From Actinophytocola xinjiangensis (GTDB lineage Bacteria > Actinomycetota > Actinomycetes > Mycobacteriales > Pseudonocardiaceae): a stretch of DNA of 64,000 nt. The translations under genes and the position numbers were made by a program. The notes below the pieces were generated by a model. It was given only the letters and a program-made list of their open reading frames with translations, was not told where the DNA came from and searched no databases. Of the stretch, positions 33,505 to 42,538 are shown piece after piece. The stretch's first letter is position 1, and every line of letters begins with the position of its first letter. Where the stretch lies: positions 124,001 through 188,000 of the forward strand of contig NZ_MSIF01000015.1 of the NCBI RefSeq assembly GCF_001921215.1, given 5' to 3'.

Positions 33505-36327
33505 TCAGTACCGCCGGTCGGTGGCCCGACCCGTCGCGGCGTCGTAGGTGATGTAGCCGTGTTGGAAGTTCGACCGCCGGCCGCCCGCGACGGCGAACTC
33601 GCCGCTGGTCGGGTAGCCCAGATACGACTGCTCCCGGCCCAGCGCGTTCCACCGGCTACGGATCGCGCCGACGACCTCCCACGCCCCGGTGCCCGCCGAC
33701 CAGTAGATCGCACCGTACTGGAAGTTCTCGTAGGTTCCCTGGCCGTCGGCGGTTCGTAATTCGTTGGAGATCGGGAAGCCCAGGCCCGGCGCGCCGCCGA
33801 GCGCGTTCCAGCGGGACAGGATCGCGCCGAAGATCTCGTGCGCGCCGTGGGTCGGCGTGTAGTAGATCGACCCCGACTGGAAGTGGTTGAACCGGCCGGT
33901 GGCCGCGCCGCCCTCGTCGGTGGTCGGGTAGCGCAGCACCGACGCCTCGGCGCCCATCTGCCGGTAGCGGGTGTGGATCGCGCCGACGACGAAGTGCGCG
34001 CCGGTCTGCGGGTGGTAGTAGATGCCCTGGTTGCGGCTCAACAGGTTGAACCGGCCGGTGCCGTCGCGGCCGGCGGTCTCGTCGGTGGTCGGCAGGCCGA
34101 GCGACAGGTGACCGCCGAGCGTGAGGTACTTGGCGAGGATCGCGCCGTTGAGCGCGTGCACACCGGTCTCCGGCGACCAGTACAGCCGGCCGTGCGCGTA
34201 CGGGCGCCAGCGGACCGTCGGGTCGCCCTGCTCCACGTCGGTCGGCGCGCCCAGCCCGGTGCGCAGCGCCTCGTCGGTGGCGTAGCGGCGGTCGATCGGG
34301 GTCAGGTACTCGACGGCGATGGTCTGGTCGGCGTCGGGCAGGGTCAGTTGGCGCACCCGCGAGGTGTCGCCGTCGGCCCAGCGTTCGAACGTCGCCACGC
34401 CGTCCAGGGCGCGTTCCGGCGCGATCACCGTCAGCGGGGTGCCGACGGTGAACAGGCCGGAGGAGGTTTCCTCGTCGCCGATGGTGAACGCCGCCGGCAC
34501 GGTCGAGTCCACCGTGACCCGCCGCTGCTTGGGCCGCACGGTGAACGTCTCGGTCGCGGTCGCGCCGGTGGCGTCGGTGGCGATCGCGGTGACCTCGATG
34601 CGGCTGTCGCCGGGGTGGCCCTCGAACGTCAGCCGGTAGTCCGGGCCCTGCTGCTGCTCGCCGGGGTGCAGGTGGCAGTCGGCGACCGCCGCGCAGTGCA
34701 CGACCATCGTCGACCAGCTCACCGGGACGCGGCCGTCCTCGGGGTCGGTGGCGGTGGCCGACGCGGCCACCACGTCCCCGACGGCGAAGGTCCTGGCCGG
34801 GTCGGGGGCGCGCAGGGTCAGCGCCGGTGGATGGTTGCCGGGGTGCACGGTGGCGGTGGTGGTGGCGGTCAGGCCGCCCGGGTCGCGGGCGGTGAGGGTG
34901 ATCTCGGCGCTGTCGCGGCCGGCGGGGTAGGTGTGGCTGACGGTGGCGCCCTCGCCGGTCTGGCCGTCGCCGAAGTCCCAGGTGTAGGTGAGCTGGTCGC
35001 CGTTGGGGTCGGTCGAGCCGGTGGCGTCGAGGGCGACCGTGCGGGCGTCAGCGTCCACAGTGGACTTGATGACGGGGACCGGTGGGGCGTTGCCCGGCGA
35101 GTAGACGATCCGGCGCAGCGTGGCCGACGCGATGTCGGCGTAGATGATGTCGCCGCCGGTCGGCACGCTGGCGAACTTGACCGGGGCGCCGAGGCCGGTG
35201 CCGAACCCGGCGGTCTCCGGCGGGGCGGTGACCTGGCCGCGCTCGTCGTAACCCAGCGACCAGACGATCTTGTCGGTGTAGTCCCCGAAGAAGTACCGCC
35301 CCCGGTACTTCTCGGGATAGCTCGTCCCGGTGTAGACCACGCCGCCGGTCACGCTGCTGCCACCCACGTGCGGATAGCTGTACAGCGGGCTCGCGGTCGC
35401 CACCCCCGCGCACTCCGGCAGGTCACGGAACCCCGGCGTGCGGGTCAGGCCCTCCCAGCACGGCCAACCGTAGTTGTTGCCCCGCGCCACCAGGTCGATC
35501 TCCTCGTGCCGGCCGTTGCCGACGTCACCGAGGATCGGCCGGCCGGTGCCGGGCTCCAGACTGAACCGGAACGGGCTGCGGAACCCGCTGGCGTAGACCA
35601 GCGAACGGGCCGCGCGCGGGCGGGCCGCGTCGTAGTACGGGTTGGTCGCCACCCCGGAACCGTCCGGGTTGATCCGCAGCAGCTTGCCGTGCGGGTCGTC
35701 GGGGTCCAGCGCGCGTAACGCGAGCGGGTCGGTCGTCCGGTAGTCGGCGCTGTCGCCCACCGACACCCACACCGTGCCGTCGTCGGCGGCGACCAGCCCG
35801 GAGATGCCGTGGATGTAGCTGTCGGCCGACATCTGCAGGAGGACCCGCTCCCCCGTCAGACCCGCCGGCGCGCCGTCACCGCCCAGGGTGACCGTCCAGG
35901 CACTCACCCGAAGTAACCCGTTCGCGCCGGCGCCGTCACCGGTCGCGGTCACCGCACGGGCCGTGTACACCGTGTGCGACGTCGCGTAGTCCGGCGCGAC
36001 CGCCAGGCCGTTGAGCCCCAGGTCACCGGCACCGTTGGTGGCCACCACGGCGACCTCGCGCGGCGCGCCCGACCGGGGCACCCACATGACCCGGCCGTAC
36101 TTGCCGGTCACCAGCAGACTCTCGTCCGGCAGGTAGGCGAAGTCGGTGAGCATGTCACCGGGGTCGGCGCCGTTGGGCGCACGCAGACCGGTGGGCACGT
36201 CACGCAGCACGAAGTCCGGCGCCAGCACCGGCGCCGCCGACGCCACCTGGCCCGGCAACGCCACCAGCAGCGCGCCCGCCACCGCCCCGACCAGCGTGAG
36301 CACAGCCCGTCGCCGGGTAACCGCCAT
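33505..36327 (-). CDS. Exported sorbosone/glucose dehydrogenase-like protein with PKD and five LGFP repeats
   Basis: A 940-residue exported protein. The signal MAVTRRRAVLTLVGAVAGAL has a twin-arginine-like start. Residues about 35-410 are a PQQ-type glucose/sorbosone dehydrogenase beta-propeller (GLNGLAVAPDY, GKLLRINPDGSG, NNYGWPCWEG, RYFFGDYTDKI). A PKD domain follows (TYTWDFGDGQTGEG, ARDPGG), then an Ig/cadherin-like part, and at about 690-940 five LGFP repeats (LGLPTTDE, LRYPTTDE, LGFPISNE, LGYPTSGE with FQYGAIYWS). LGFP repeats are thought to tether corynebacterial proteins to the wall. First gene of the operon with three RCC1 proteins. Catalysis unproven. Confidence 0.88.
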   Translation of the reverse strand: MAVTRRRAVLTLVGAVAGALLVALPGQVASAAPVLAPDFVLRDVPTGLRAPNGADPGDMLTDFAYLPDESLLVTGKYGRVMWVPRSGAPREVAVVATNGAGDLGLNGLAVAPDYATSHTVYTARAVTATGDGAGANGLLRVSAWTVTLGGDGAPAGLTGERVLLQMSADSYIHGISGLVAADDGTVWVSVGDSADYRTTDPLALRALDPDDPHGKLLRINPDGSGVATNPYYDAARPRAARSLVYASGFRSPFRFSLEPGTGRPILGDVGNGRHEEIDLVARGNNYGWPCWEGLTRTPGFRDLPECAGVATASPLYSYPHVGGSSVTGGVVYTGTSYPEKYRGRYFFGDYTDKIVWSLGYDERGQVTAPPETAGFGTGLGAPVKFASVPTGGDIIYADIASATLRRIVYSPGNAPPVPVIKSTVDADARTVALDATGSTDPNGDQLTYTWDFGDGQTGEGATVSHTYPAGRDSAEITLTARDPGGLTATTTATVHPGNHPPALTLRAPDPARTFAVGDVVAASATATDPEDGRVPVSWSTMVVHCAAVADCHLHPGEQQQGPDYRLTFEGHPGDSRIEVTAIATDATGATATETFTVRPKQRRVTVDSTVPAAFTIGDEETSSGLFTVGTPLTVIAPERALDGVATFERWADGDTSRVRQLTLPDADQTIAVEYLTPIDRRYATDEALRTGLGAPTDVEQGDPTVRWRPYAHGRLYWSPETGVHALNGAILAKYLTLGGHLSLGLPTTDETAGRDGTGRFNLLSRNQGIYYHPQTGAHFVVGAIHTRYRQMGAEASVLRYPTTDEGGAATGRFNHFQSGSIYYTPTHGAHEIFGAILSRWNALGGAPGLGFPISNELRTADGQGTYENFQYGAIYWSAGTGAWEVVGAIRSRWNALGREQSYLGYPTSGEFAVAGGRRSNFQHGYITYDAATGRATDRRY

Positions 36328-36558
36328 CGCCGAGCCCCCACCGAGATTCGTAGTTGAACGCGCAGTAGCGCCCTCGGTCCTCATCGCACGATCAAGTGAA
36401 GTCGTTTCACCGGGTCACCCACCGCTGCCTGCGCGGACGTGGCGCTGGCGGCAGCCTAGGTGGTACCACCGCGCCGGTGACCAGCTGACCTCATAGAATC
36501 CCGCCGAGGTCCGCGCCGTGTTTCCCACGGCCGATGGAATTAAGAGGTCATTCCTTCG

Positions 36559-38547
36559 ATGAACTGGTTGGACGCCGTCCCGATCGCGTTGGTCACCATC
36601 GCCTGGCTGCTCCTTCCCGGGCTCGCGGTCAGCTACGCCATCGGCCTGCGCGGCATCGCCGCCTTCGGCCTGGCCCCCATCACCAGCATCGCGATCATCG
36701 CCTCGACCGCGGTCGTCGCCGAGAAACTCGGCATCGACTGGTCGGTGTGGATCGCGCTGGTCGCCAGCGCCGCCACCGTCGCCGTCGCCGGAGCCGTCGC
36801 GTTCCCGCTGCGCCGCCGCGCGCTGTTCACCGCCGACCCCGACCCGCGCCGGCTCTCGCTCGCCGCGCTCGCCGGCTGGGTTCCCGGCCTGGTCCTGGGC
36901 GCGATCACCATCGGCGGGGCCGTCAGCTCCCCGGACGCGCTGTCCCAGACCTACGACGCGCTGTTCCACTACAACGCGCTGGCCTACATCGCCGACTCCC
37001 ACCAGGCGTCCTCGCTCACCCTCAGCACGCTGGGCAACCCCGAGGTCCCGCCGGCGTTCTACCCGGCCGGCTGGCACGACGTCGCCTCGCTGGTGATGAT
37101 GACGACCGGCACCAGCATCCCGGTGGCCGCCAACCTGGTGACCTTCGTCGGCGCGATCGTCGTCTGGCCGCTGGCCTGCCTGCTGCTGGTCCGCCAGCTG
37201 TTCGGCCGCAATCTGGCGGCGCTGGCCGTCACCGGCGTGGTCAGCGTCGGGTTCACCGCGTTCCCGTGGGACCTGCTCGGCTTCGGCGTGCTGTGGCCCA
37301 ACCTGCTCGGCATGTCGTTCGCGCCGGCCGCGCTGGCCGTCGTGTTCACCCTGACCCGCTGGACCCGCGACGACGCGATCGGCGTCGGCCGGGCGTGGAT
37401 CATGTTCGTGGTCGCGCTGGTCGCCGCCGGGTTCGCCCACCCCAACGTGCTGTTCTCGGTGGCCGTGCTCTCGATCTTCCCGATCGCCGCGCGGATCTTC
37501 GTCCGCGCCTGGGAACTGCACCGCGCCGGGCGGACCGCACGCGGCGCGATCGAGTCCGTGCTGTTCGTCGCGGTCGCCGCCGGCGGCTGGTACTGGGCGG
37601 CGACCACCCCGGCCTTCGCCGCGACCCGCAAGCAGTTCTGGCCGCCGTTCGAGACCCCGGCCAACGCCGTCGGTGAGGTCGCGCTCAACGCCACGCACAA
37701 CAAGGAAGCGCTGTGGCTGCTCTCGGCGCTGGTGATCGTCGGGTTCTTCGCCGCGCGCCGCTACCCGAACCTGCGGCTGATCGTCGCCGGCCACCTGGCC
37801 ACCACGTTCCTCTACGTGCTGACCGCCGCGATCAACCGGCCGGACACCCAGAAGTTCACCGGCTACTGGTACAACGACTCGCACCGGCTGGCCGCGATGA
37901 TCCCGATCACCGCCGTGCCGCTGGCCGTCGGCGGAATCCTGCTGCTGACCGCCAAGGTCCTCTCGGCCACCGAGGAGCGCGCCGGCTGGCGCTCCCGGGT
38001 CGCCGCCGCCGGCTCGGCGGGGATCGCCGTGGCGCTGGCCGTGGTGCTGGTCGCGGCCACCGGCGGGCTCTACCCGTCGGACCGCCAGGAGCGGATCTCC
38101 GCCGGCTACAACCCACGTCCGGCGGGCGTGCTGACCACCCCGGACATGCGGGAGTTCTTCGAACGGGTGGCCGACGAGGTCCCCGAGGACGCGCTGATCG
38201 CCGGCAACCCGTTCAACGGCAGCGCCATGCTGTGGGCGCTCGGTGACCGGGAGGTGCTGTTCCCGCATTTCCGGGGCGAGCACAGCCCCGAGCAGGAGTA
38301 CCTGGCCAACAACATGGAGAACGCGGCGACCGACCCGCTGGTCTGCCAGGCGGCGACCGACCTCGGCGTCGACTACCTGCTGGTCGGCGAGGCGGAGTTC
38401 CGGCCGTCGGACGGCAAGTGGAAGTACTACTCGGGCGTCAACGACCCGCGCTTCGGCACCGGTTTCGAGCTGGTCGACGAGCAGGGCGGCAACAAGCTGT
38501 ACCGGCTGACCGCGTGCGGCACAGCGTCCCAGCAGGACGCCGGCTGA
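36559..38547 (+). CDS. DUF6541-type polytopic membrane protein
   Basis: A 662-residue protein with about 12 membrane helices and a soluble C-terminal part (about 510-662). The first loop after the early helices holds SQTYDALFHYNALAYI and AFYPAGWHDV, acidic/aromatic loop motifs seen in GT-C-type transferases and in the DUF6541 family of wall-forming actinobacteria. Role unknown; arabinan or lipid-linked sugar transfer is conceivable. It is divergent from the LGFP protein gene and converges with a GT2 gene 11 nt away. Confidence 0.75.
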   Translation: MNWLDAVPIALVTIAWLLLPGLAVSYAIGLRGIAAFGLAPITSIAIIASTAVVAEKLGIDWSVWIALVASAATVAVAGAVAFPLRRRALFTADPDPRRLSLAALAGWVPGLVLGAITIGGAVSSPDALSQTYDALFHYNALAYIADSHQASSLTLSTLGNPEVPPAFYPAGWHDVASLVMMTTGTSIPVAANLVTFVGAIVVWPLACLLLVRQLFGRNLAALAVTGVVSVGFTAFPWDLLGFGVLWPNLLGMSFAPAALAVVFTLTRWTRDDAIGVGRAWIMFVVALVAAGFAHPNVLFSVAVLSIFPIAARIFVRAWELHRAGRTARGAIESVLFVAVAAGGWYWAATTPAFAATRKQFWPPFETPANAVGEVALNATHNKEALWLLSALVIVGFFAARRYPNLRLIVAGHLATTFLYVLTAAINRPDTQKFTGYWYNDSHRLAAMIPITAVPLAVGGILLLTAKVLSATEERAGWRSRVAAAGSAGIAVALAVVLVAATGGLYPSDRQERISAGYNPRPAGVLTTPDMREFFERVADEVPEDALIAGNPFNGSAMLWALGDREVLFPHFRGEHSPEQEYLANNMENAATDPLVCQAATDLGVDYLLVGEAEFRPSDGKWKYYSGVNDPRFGTGFELVDEQGGNKLYRLTACGTASQQDAG

Positions 38548-38557
38548 GCCTGGTCCC

Positions 38558-39448
38558 TCAGGCCCGGCCGGACCCGAACACGTGCCGGGTGAGCTGGCCG
38601 ACGCCGGCCCGCTGACGCAGGGCCTGGGGCAGCATCGTCAGCGCGAACAGCCGCGAGGACAGGTGCCGGCGGGCCACCCGGGCGGCCCGGGGCCAGCCGT
38701 GCGCGGCCATCCGGTCGGCGGTCTCGGTGAAGAACGTGCCGGCCTCGGTGAACCGGGAGCCGTCGAACGCGGAGGCCGAGGACTCGCTGGCCTCGTGGCG
38801 GCGGTACTCGAAGGCCAGGGTCTCGTCGACGACCAGCGTCGCGCCGGCCACCACCAGGTCCACCAGCAGCGCCAGGTCCTGGATGACCCGCAGGTCGTCC
38901 TGGAAACGCAGACCGGCGAGCAGTTCGGTGCGCCAGACCAGCGACGGGAAGTACAACCAGTCACCGCGCAGCAGGCTCACCGCGAGGTCCTCGCCGGACA
39001 GCTCAAGGCGGCCCTCGACCTTGGGCGCGTAGACGCGCCGCTTGGCCTCGTCGACCAGGGTCTTTCTCGGCCGGCCGTCGCTGCCGATGATCCGCACGCC
39101 GGGCTGGATCAGGCCGGCGTCGGGGTGGTCGGCCCAGACGGCGAGCACGCTGCCGACGTAGTTGGGCAGCATCCGGTCGTCACAACCCATGAGCGTGCAC
39201 AGTTTGTGTTCGACAAGTTCCAGGCAGCGGTTGAAATTGCCGGTGATGCCGAGGTTCGTGGGGTTGTGCCGGTAGCGGATGCGGTCGTCGTCCAGGCCCG
39301 CGAAGTACTCCGGCACGGCCGGGTCGTCGGTGTCGTCGACGACCGTCAGCCGCCAGCGCGGGTCGTCCTGCTCCAGGACACTGCCCACGGCCTCACGCAG
39401 CAGCGCGACGTCGCCGTAGAACGGGATCATGATGTCCAGCGTGGTCAT
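38558..39448 (-). CDS. GT2-family glycosyltransferase (last gene of flippase operon)
   Basis: A 296-residue soluble GT-A enzyme. DIMIPFYGDVALLREAV and RLTVVDDTDDP at the N-terminus, NLGITGNFNRCLEL, then the metal-binding MGCDDRMLP (about residue 91) are GT2 hallmarks; the C-terminal half contains LVWRTELLAGLRF and RHEAS. No membrane anchor. Its ATG overlaps the DUF2304 stop by four bases, so it is the final gene of the flippase/GT2/DUF2304/GT2 unit. Substrate unknown. Confidence 0.88.
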   Translation of the reverse strand: MTTLDIMIPFYGDVALLREAVGSVLEQDDPRWRLTVVDDTDDPAVPEYFAGLDDDRIRYRHNPTNLGITGNFNRCLELVEHKLCTLMGCDDRMLPNYVGSVLAVWADHPDAGLIQPGVRIIGSDGRPRKTLVDEAKRRVYAPKVEGRLELSGEDLAVSLLRGDWLYFPSLVWRTELLAGLRFQDDLRVIQDLALLVDLVVAGATLVVDETLAFEYRRHEASESSASAFDGSRFTEAGTFFTETADRMAAHGWPRAARVARRHLSSRLFALTMLPQALRQRAGVGQLTRHVFGSGRA

Positions 39449-39807
39449 TCGCGCACGTTCTCCCGTTTCTGCTGCGCGACCTCCAGCTGCAGGATCGCGA
39501 GGTCCTCGGCGAGCTTGCGGGTCTCGTTCTCCAGCCGGGAGACCTCCCACGACAGGTGCAGCACGACCCCGACGAGGAACACGATCGCCACGAAGAACAT
39601 CAGGTTCGACGGCAGCTGCACGCCCAGCCCGTCGGCCAGCGAGGGCAGCAGGTTCGGGAAGATCGAGAAGATCAGCAGGACGACCCCGACCACCAGCCAC
39701 AGCACGGCGTACTTCTCGCCAAGCTGGCGGCGGCGCAGCAGCTCCACGATGCCCGCGAGGATGAGGATCGTGGCGACCAGCCCGACGATGTAGGTGGTGC
39801 TATTCAC
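39445..39807 (-). CDS. DUF2304 membrane protein
   Basis: A 120-residue DUF2304 protein: three hydrophobic helices (VGLVATILILAGIVELL, YAVLWLVVGVVLLIF, LMFFVAIVFLVGVVLHL) with RRRQLGEKYAVLW in the first loop, then a coiled-coil tail (SRLENETRKLAEDLAI). These proteins are regularly encoded next to dolichyl-phosphate-mannose-type GT2 genes, as here; a role in presenting lipid-linked sugars is assumed. It overlaps the upstream GT2 by 8 bases and the downstream GT2 by 4. Confidence 0.88.
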   Translation of the reverse strand: MNSTTYIVGLVATILILAGIVELLRRRQLGEKYAVLWLVVGVVLLIFSIFPNLLPSLADGLGVQLPSNLMFFVAIVFLVGVVLHLSWEVSRLENETRKLAEDLAILQLEVAQQKRENVRE

Positions 39808-40591
39808 GGGAGCTGCCTTCCTTGATCGGTGCCTCGACCGGCGCCGGCAGGGTCGCCGGCGGCAGGTCCCACCGGCGGATCAGCGCCAGCAGCAGGGCGA
39901 AGCCGGCGCGGAAGAGGTAGATCGCCGACTTGATCGGCCGGTGCGACGGGTTGCCACCCCGCCGGGGCCGCATCCGCGCCGGCACCTGCGTCACCGTGCA
40001 CCCCGCACGCAACGCGATCACCAACGACTCGATCGTGTCACCCAAATACTCGACCGGGTAATGCTCGGCGAACACGGGCAGGGCCCGGCCGCCGGTCGCC
40101 TTGAACCCGGAGGTGGCGTCGGTGAGCTTGGTCTTGGCCAGCATCGACAGCACCTTGGAGAGCACCACCATGGCCCACCGCCGAGGGCCCCGAACCCGGT
40201 ACTCGTCGGACCGGTCGGAGAACCGCGCCCCGATGACGACGTCCGCCTCGCCGAGCTTGGCGAGCAGCGCCGGCACCTCCGACGGGTCGTGCTGCCCGTC
40301 CGCGTCGACCTGCACGACGGCGTCGTAGCCGTGGCGCACCGCGTAGCGGAAGCCGGCGCGCATGGCGCCGCCGACGCCGAGGTTGAACGGGAGCTCGAGC
40401 ACGAGCGCGCCGGCGTCACGGGCCACCAGCGCGGTGTGGTCGGTGGAGCCGTCGCTGACGACCAGGACCTGGAGGTCCGGGGTGGCGTCGCGGATCTCCC
40501 GGACGGTCTCACCCACCGTCAGCTGTTCGTTCCAGGCGGGAACCACGATGAGCGCGCGTACAGCGGACGCGTTGCTTGACACGGCTCCCAA
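39800..40591 (-). CDS. Polyprenyl-phosphate sugar synthase-like GT2
   Basis: A 263-residue GT2 enzyme of the DPM1/GtrB type. RALIVVPAWNEQLTVGE, VLVVSDGSTDHT, NLGVGGAMRAGFRYA, VQVDADGQHDP (DAD metal site) and DATSGFKATGGRAL are diagnostic. One hydrophobic segment near the C-terminus (FRAGFALLLALI) could dip into the membrane. It probably charges a polyprenyl phosphate with a sugar for use by the following GT and flippase. It starts two bases after the flippase stop and overlaps DUF2304 by eight bases. Confidence 0.88.
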   Translation of the reverse strand: MGAVSSNASAVRALIVVPAWNEQLTVGETVREIRDATPDLQVLVVSDGSTDHTALVARDAGALVLELPFNLGVGGAMRAGFRYAVRHGYDAVVQVDADGQHDPSEVPALLAKLGEADVVIGARFSDRSDEYRVRGPRRWAMVVLSKVLSMLAKTKLTDATSGFKATGGRALPVFAEHYPVEYLGDTIESLVIALRAGCTVTQVPARMRPRRGGNPSHRPIKSAIYLFRAGFALLLALIRRWDLPPATLPAPVEAPIKEGSSRE

Positions 40592-40593
40592 GA

Positions 40594-41949
40594 CTAGACG
40601 GCAGCGACGCCAGCCGACGTCCCGGTCGGGGCCGGCCGGTTACCCAGCGCGCGCGACAGGGTCACCAGCATGATGACCACGACCAACGCCGCCCCGGCGA
40701 GCTGGGCGGTCACACCGGCCCGGATCGGGTCCCCCGGCAGGGCGAGCAACCCGACGAGCACGACCGCGCTGAGCAACCAGGCGCCGGTGACCGACCGGTG
40801 CCGCCCCAGCGCGATCAGCCCCGGCTGCAACACCTGCCCCACCATCAACCCGATGGTGCTCAGCCCCAACAGCCCCACCACGGTCCCGGAGAGCCGGACG
40901 TCCGCGCCGAACACCACCTGCACCGCCCAGGGGCCGACCAGGAAGGAGGCCGCCACCCCCGGGATCCCGATGGCCGCGACGGCCACCAGGATCTTGCGCA
41001 GGGTGGCGCGGACCTCGCCGTACTCGCCCCGGGTCGCCGCCCTGGTCAGGGCCGGCAGCAACATCGCCTGCACCGGGGCGAAGAGGAACAACGGAATCCG
41101 CGCGAGCACGAACGCCGACCCGAACGCGGCGGCGGTCGCCGCGTCACCACCCAACCGGGGCGTGATGACGATCGGCGCCACGTTCATCACGACCAGCATC
41201 AGGACGGTGCCACCGACGAGGAAGGCGAAGCCCCGGGCCATCTCCCGCCCGGCCCCCGGCAACGCCTCCGGTACGTCCGGCGTTGTTTCCGTTGTCGCCG
41301 CTGCCGTGCCCGTCGGTTTCGTGGCGGACGGCCCGCTGGTGGCGGACGGGCGGCGCAGCCACAGCAGGCCGGCGAGTGCACCCACCCCGGAGCCGGCCGC
41401 GAAGAACAGTGCGTAGCCGACCGCGTTCGGAACTCCCGACAGGGCGATCACCACACAGGGCAGGATCCGCGCGAGACCCTCGGCACCCAGCGTGGCCGCG
41501 TAGCCGTTGAACCGCTGGGTCCCGCCAAGAACACCCCGCACGAGGTACACGGCAGCCGAGGTGGCCACGCTCAGCAACACCGCGAAGACCAGTCCCCAGG
41601 TCCCTGCCAACGCCGCGTCGGTCAACGGCCCGGACACCGCGAGCAGGACGACGAGTACCGCCGCCAGGAGCCCCGCCGCCAACTTCCAGGCGTGCCCGAC
41701 GATCGGCCCGAGCGCCCTCCCCCCGGCCAGCCCCGCCGAGACGGACCGGCTGGTCTCCTGCTCCAACGCGGAGAACAACCCCGGCCCGATGATGTTGACC
41801 ATCAGGTAGAAGTTCGTGATCGCGGCGAACTCGACCGCCGGCAACGTGTGCCCGGCCAACGACACGAACCCGAACCCGGCGGCACCAACGAGCGCCAGCC
41901 CTCCACCCATGTAGAGCGCCGGCCCGAACCGCTGTCGCAGGCTAACCAC
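40594..41949 (-). CDS. Wzx/MurJ-type polysaccharide flippase
   Basis: A 451-residue MOP-superfamily exporter with about 12 membrane helices and a Thr/Pro-rich cytoplasmic loop near residue 230 (SGPSATKPTGTAAATTETTP). LPAVEFAAITNFYLMVNIIGPG, GFAFLVGGTVLMLVVMNVAP and LFAPVQAMLLPALTRAA resemble polysaccharide biosynthesis (Wzx-type) proteins. It likely flips a lipid-linked sugar made by the enzymes encoded downstream. GTG start. It is the first gene of the four-gene operon; its upstream side is a 589-nt low-complexity spacer. Confidence 0.85.
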   Translation of the reverse strand: MVSLRQRFGPALYMGGGLALVGAAGFGFVSLAGHTLPAVEFAAITNFYLMVNIIGPGLFSALEQETSRSVSAGLAGGRALGPIVGHAWKLAAGLLAAVLVVLLAVSGPLTDAALAGTWGLVFAVLLSVATSAAVYLVRGVLGGTQRFNGYAATLGAEGLARILPCVVIALSGVPNAVGYALFFAAGSGVGALAGLLWLRRPSATSGPSATKPTGTAAATTETTPDVPEALPGAGREMARGFAFLVGGTVLMLVVMNVAPIVITPRLGGDAATAAAFGSAFVLARIPLFLFAPVQAMLLPALTRAATRGEYGEVRATLRKILVAVAAIGIPGVAASFLVGPWAVQVVFGADVRLSGTVVGLLGLSTIGLMVGQVLQPGLIALGRHRSVTGAWLLSAVVLVGLLALPGDPIRAGVTAQLAGAALVVVIMLVTLSRALGNRPAPTGTSAGVAAV

Positions 41950-42538
41950 GCGCCAACGGTAGAGAACCCCGAACCCGACCCCGCGCCAGGGAGCCAGTGG
42001 CGCCCCTGACGCGAGCACTCCGGCCCGGCCGCCTCGCCCCCACATCCTCCGGCCCAACGAATTCAGCCCAACCGAACTCGGCCCAGCCAACCCCAGCTCA
42101 ACCGAACCCAGGCCTGCCCAACCAACCCCCCAGTCCAACCGCACCCAGGCCCAGCCAACTCCGGCCTGACCCGAACCCCAGACCAGCCAACCCGGCCCAA
42201 CCGCACCCAGACCCGGCCAACCCCGGCCCAACCGGTCCCAGCCCAGCCAACCCCAGCCCGCCCGAACCCAGACCAGCCGACCTCGGTCCGCCCGAACCCG
42301 GCCAGCACGGGTTCGGGCGGTCTCTGCCCCACCGAGGACAAACGGCGAGCCCACCGCATCGGTGAACCGGAGGTGCTCGGTCAGCAGACCCCGGTTCAAC
42401 CTCGGTTCGGCCAGCCCCGACCACCGGACTCGGGTCCGGTCGGCTCCGGCCTGGCAGCCCCGGCCCACCGGCTGCAGCCCGGCGAGCACTGGTCCACACC
42501 GGTTCCAGCTCAACCAGCCCGGCCCAGGTGGCGTCGGG
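41950..42538. repeat. Low-complexity C-rich/G-rich spacer with degenerate repeats
   Basis: About 590 nt without a credible gene. From roughly 42,055 to 42,310 the plus strand is a string of variants of CCAGCCAACCC, CCCAACCGAACC and CCCGAACCCAGACC; flanks are weaker. The plus strand is strikingly C-over-G biased, so the minus strand has many GG/GGG runs. All frames are open but translate to low-complexity G/W/L or P/A/N strings. A similar texture occurs inside the SerRS-like gene. No promoter or terminator is visible. Confidence 0.6.
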
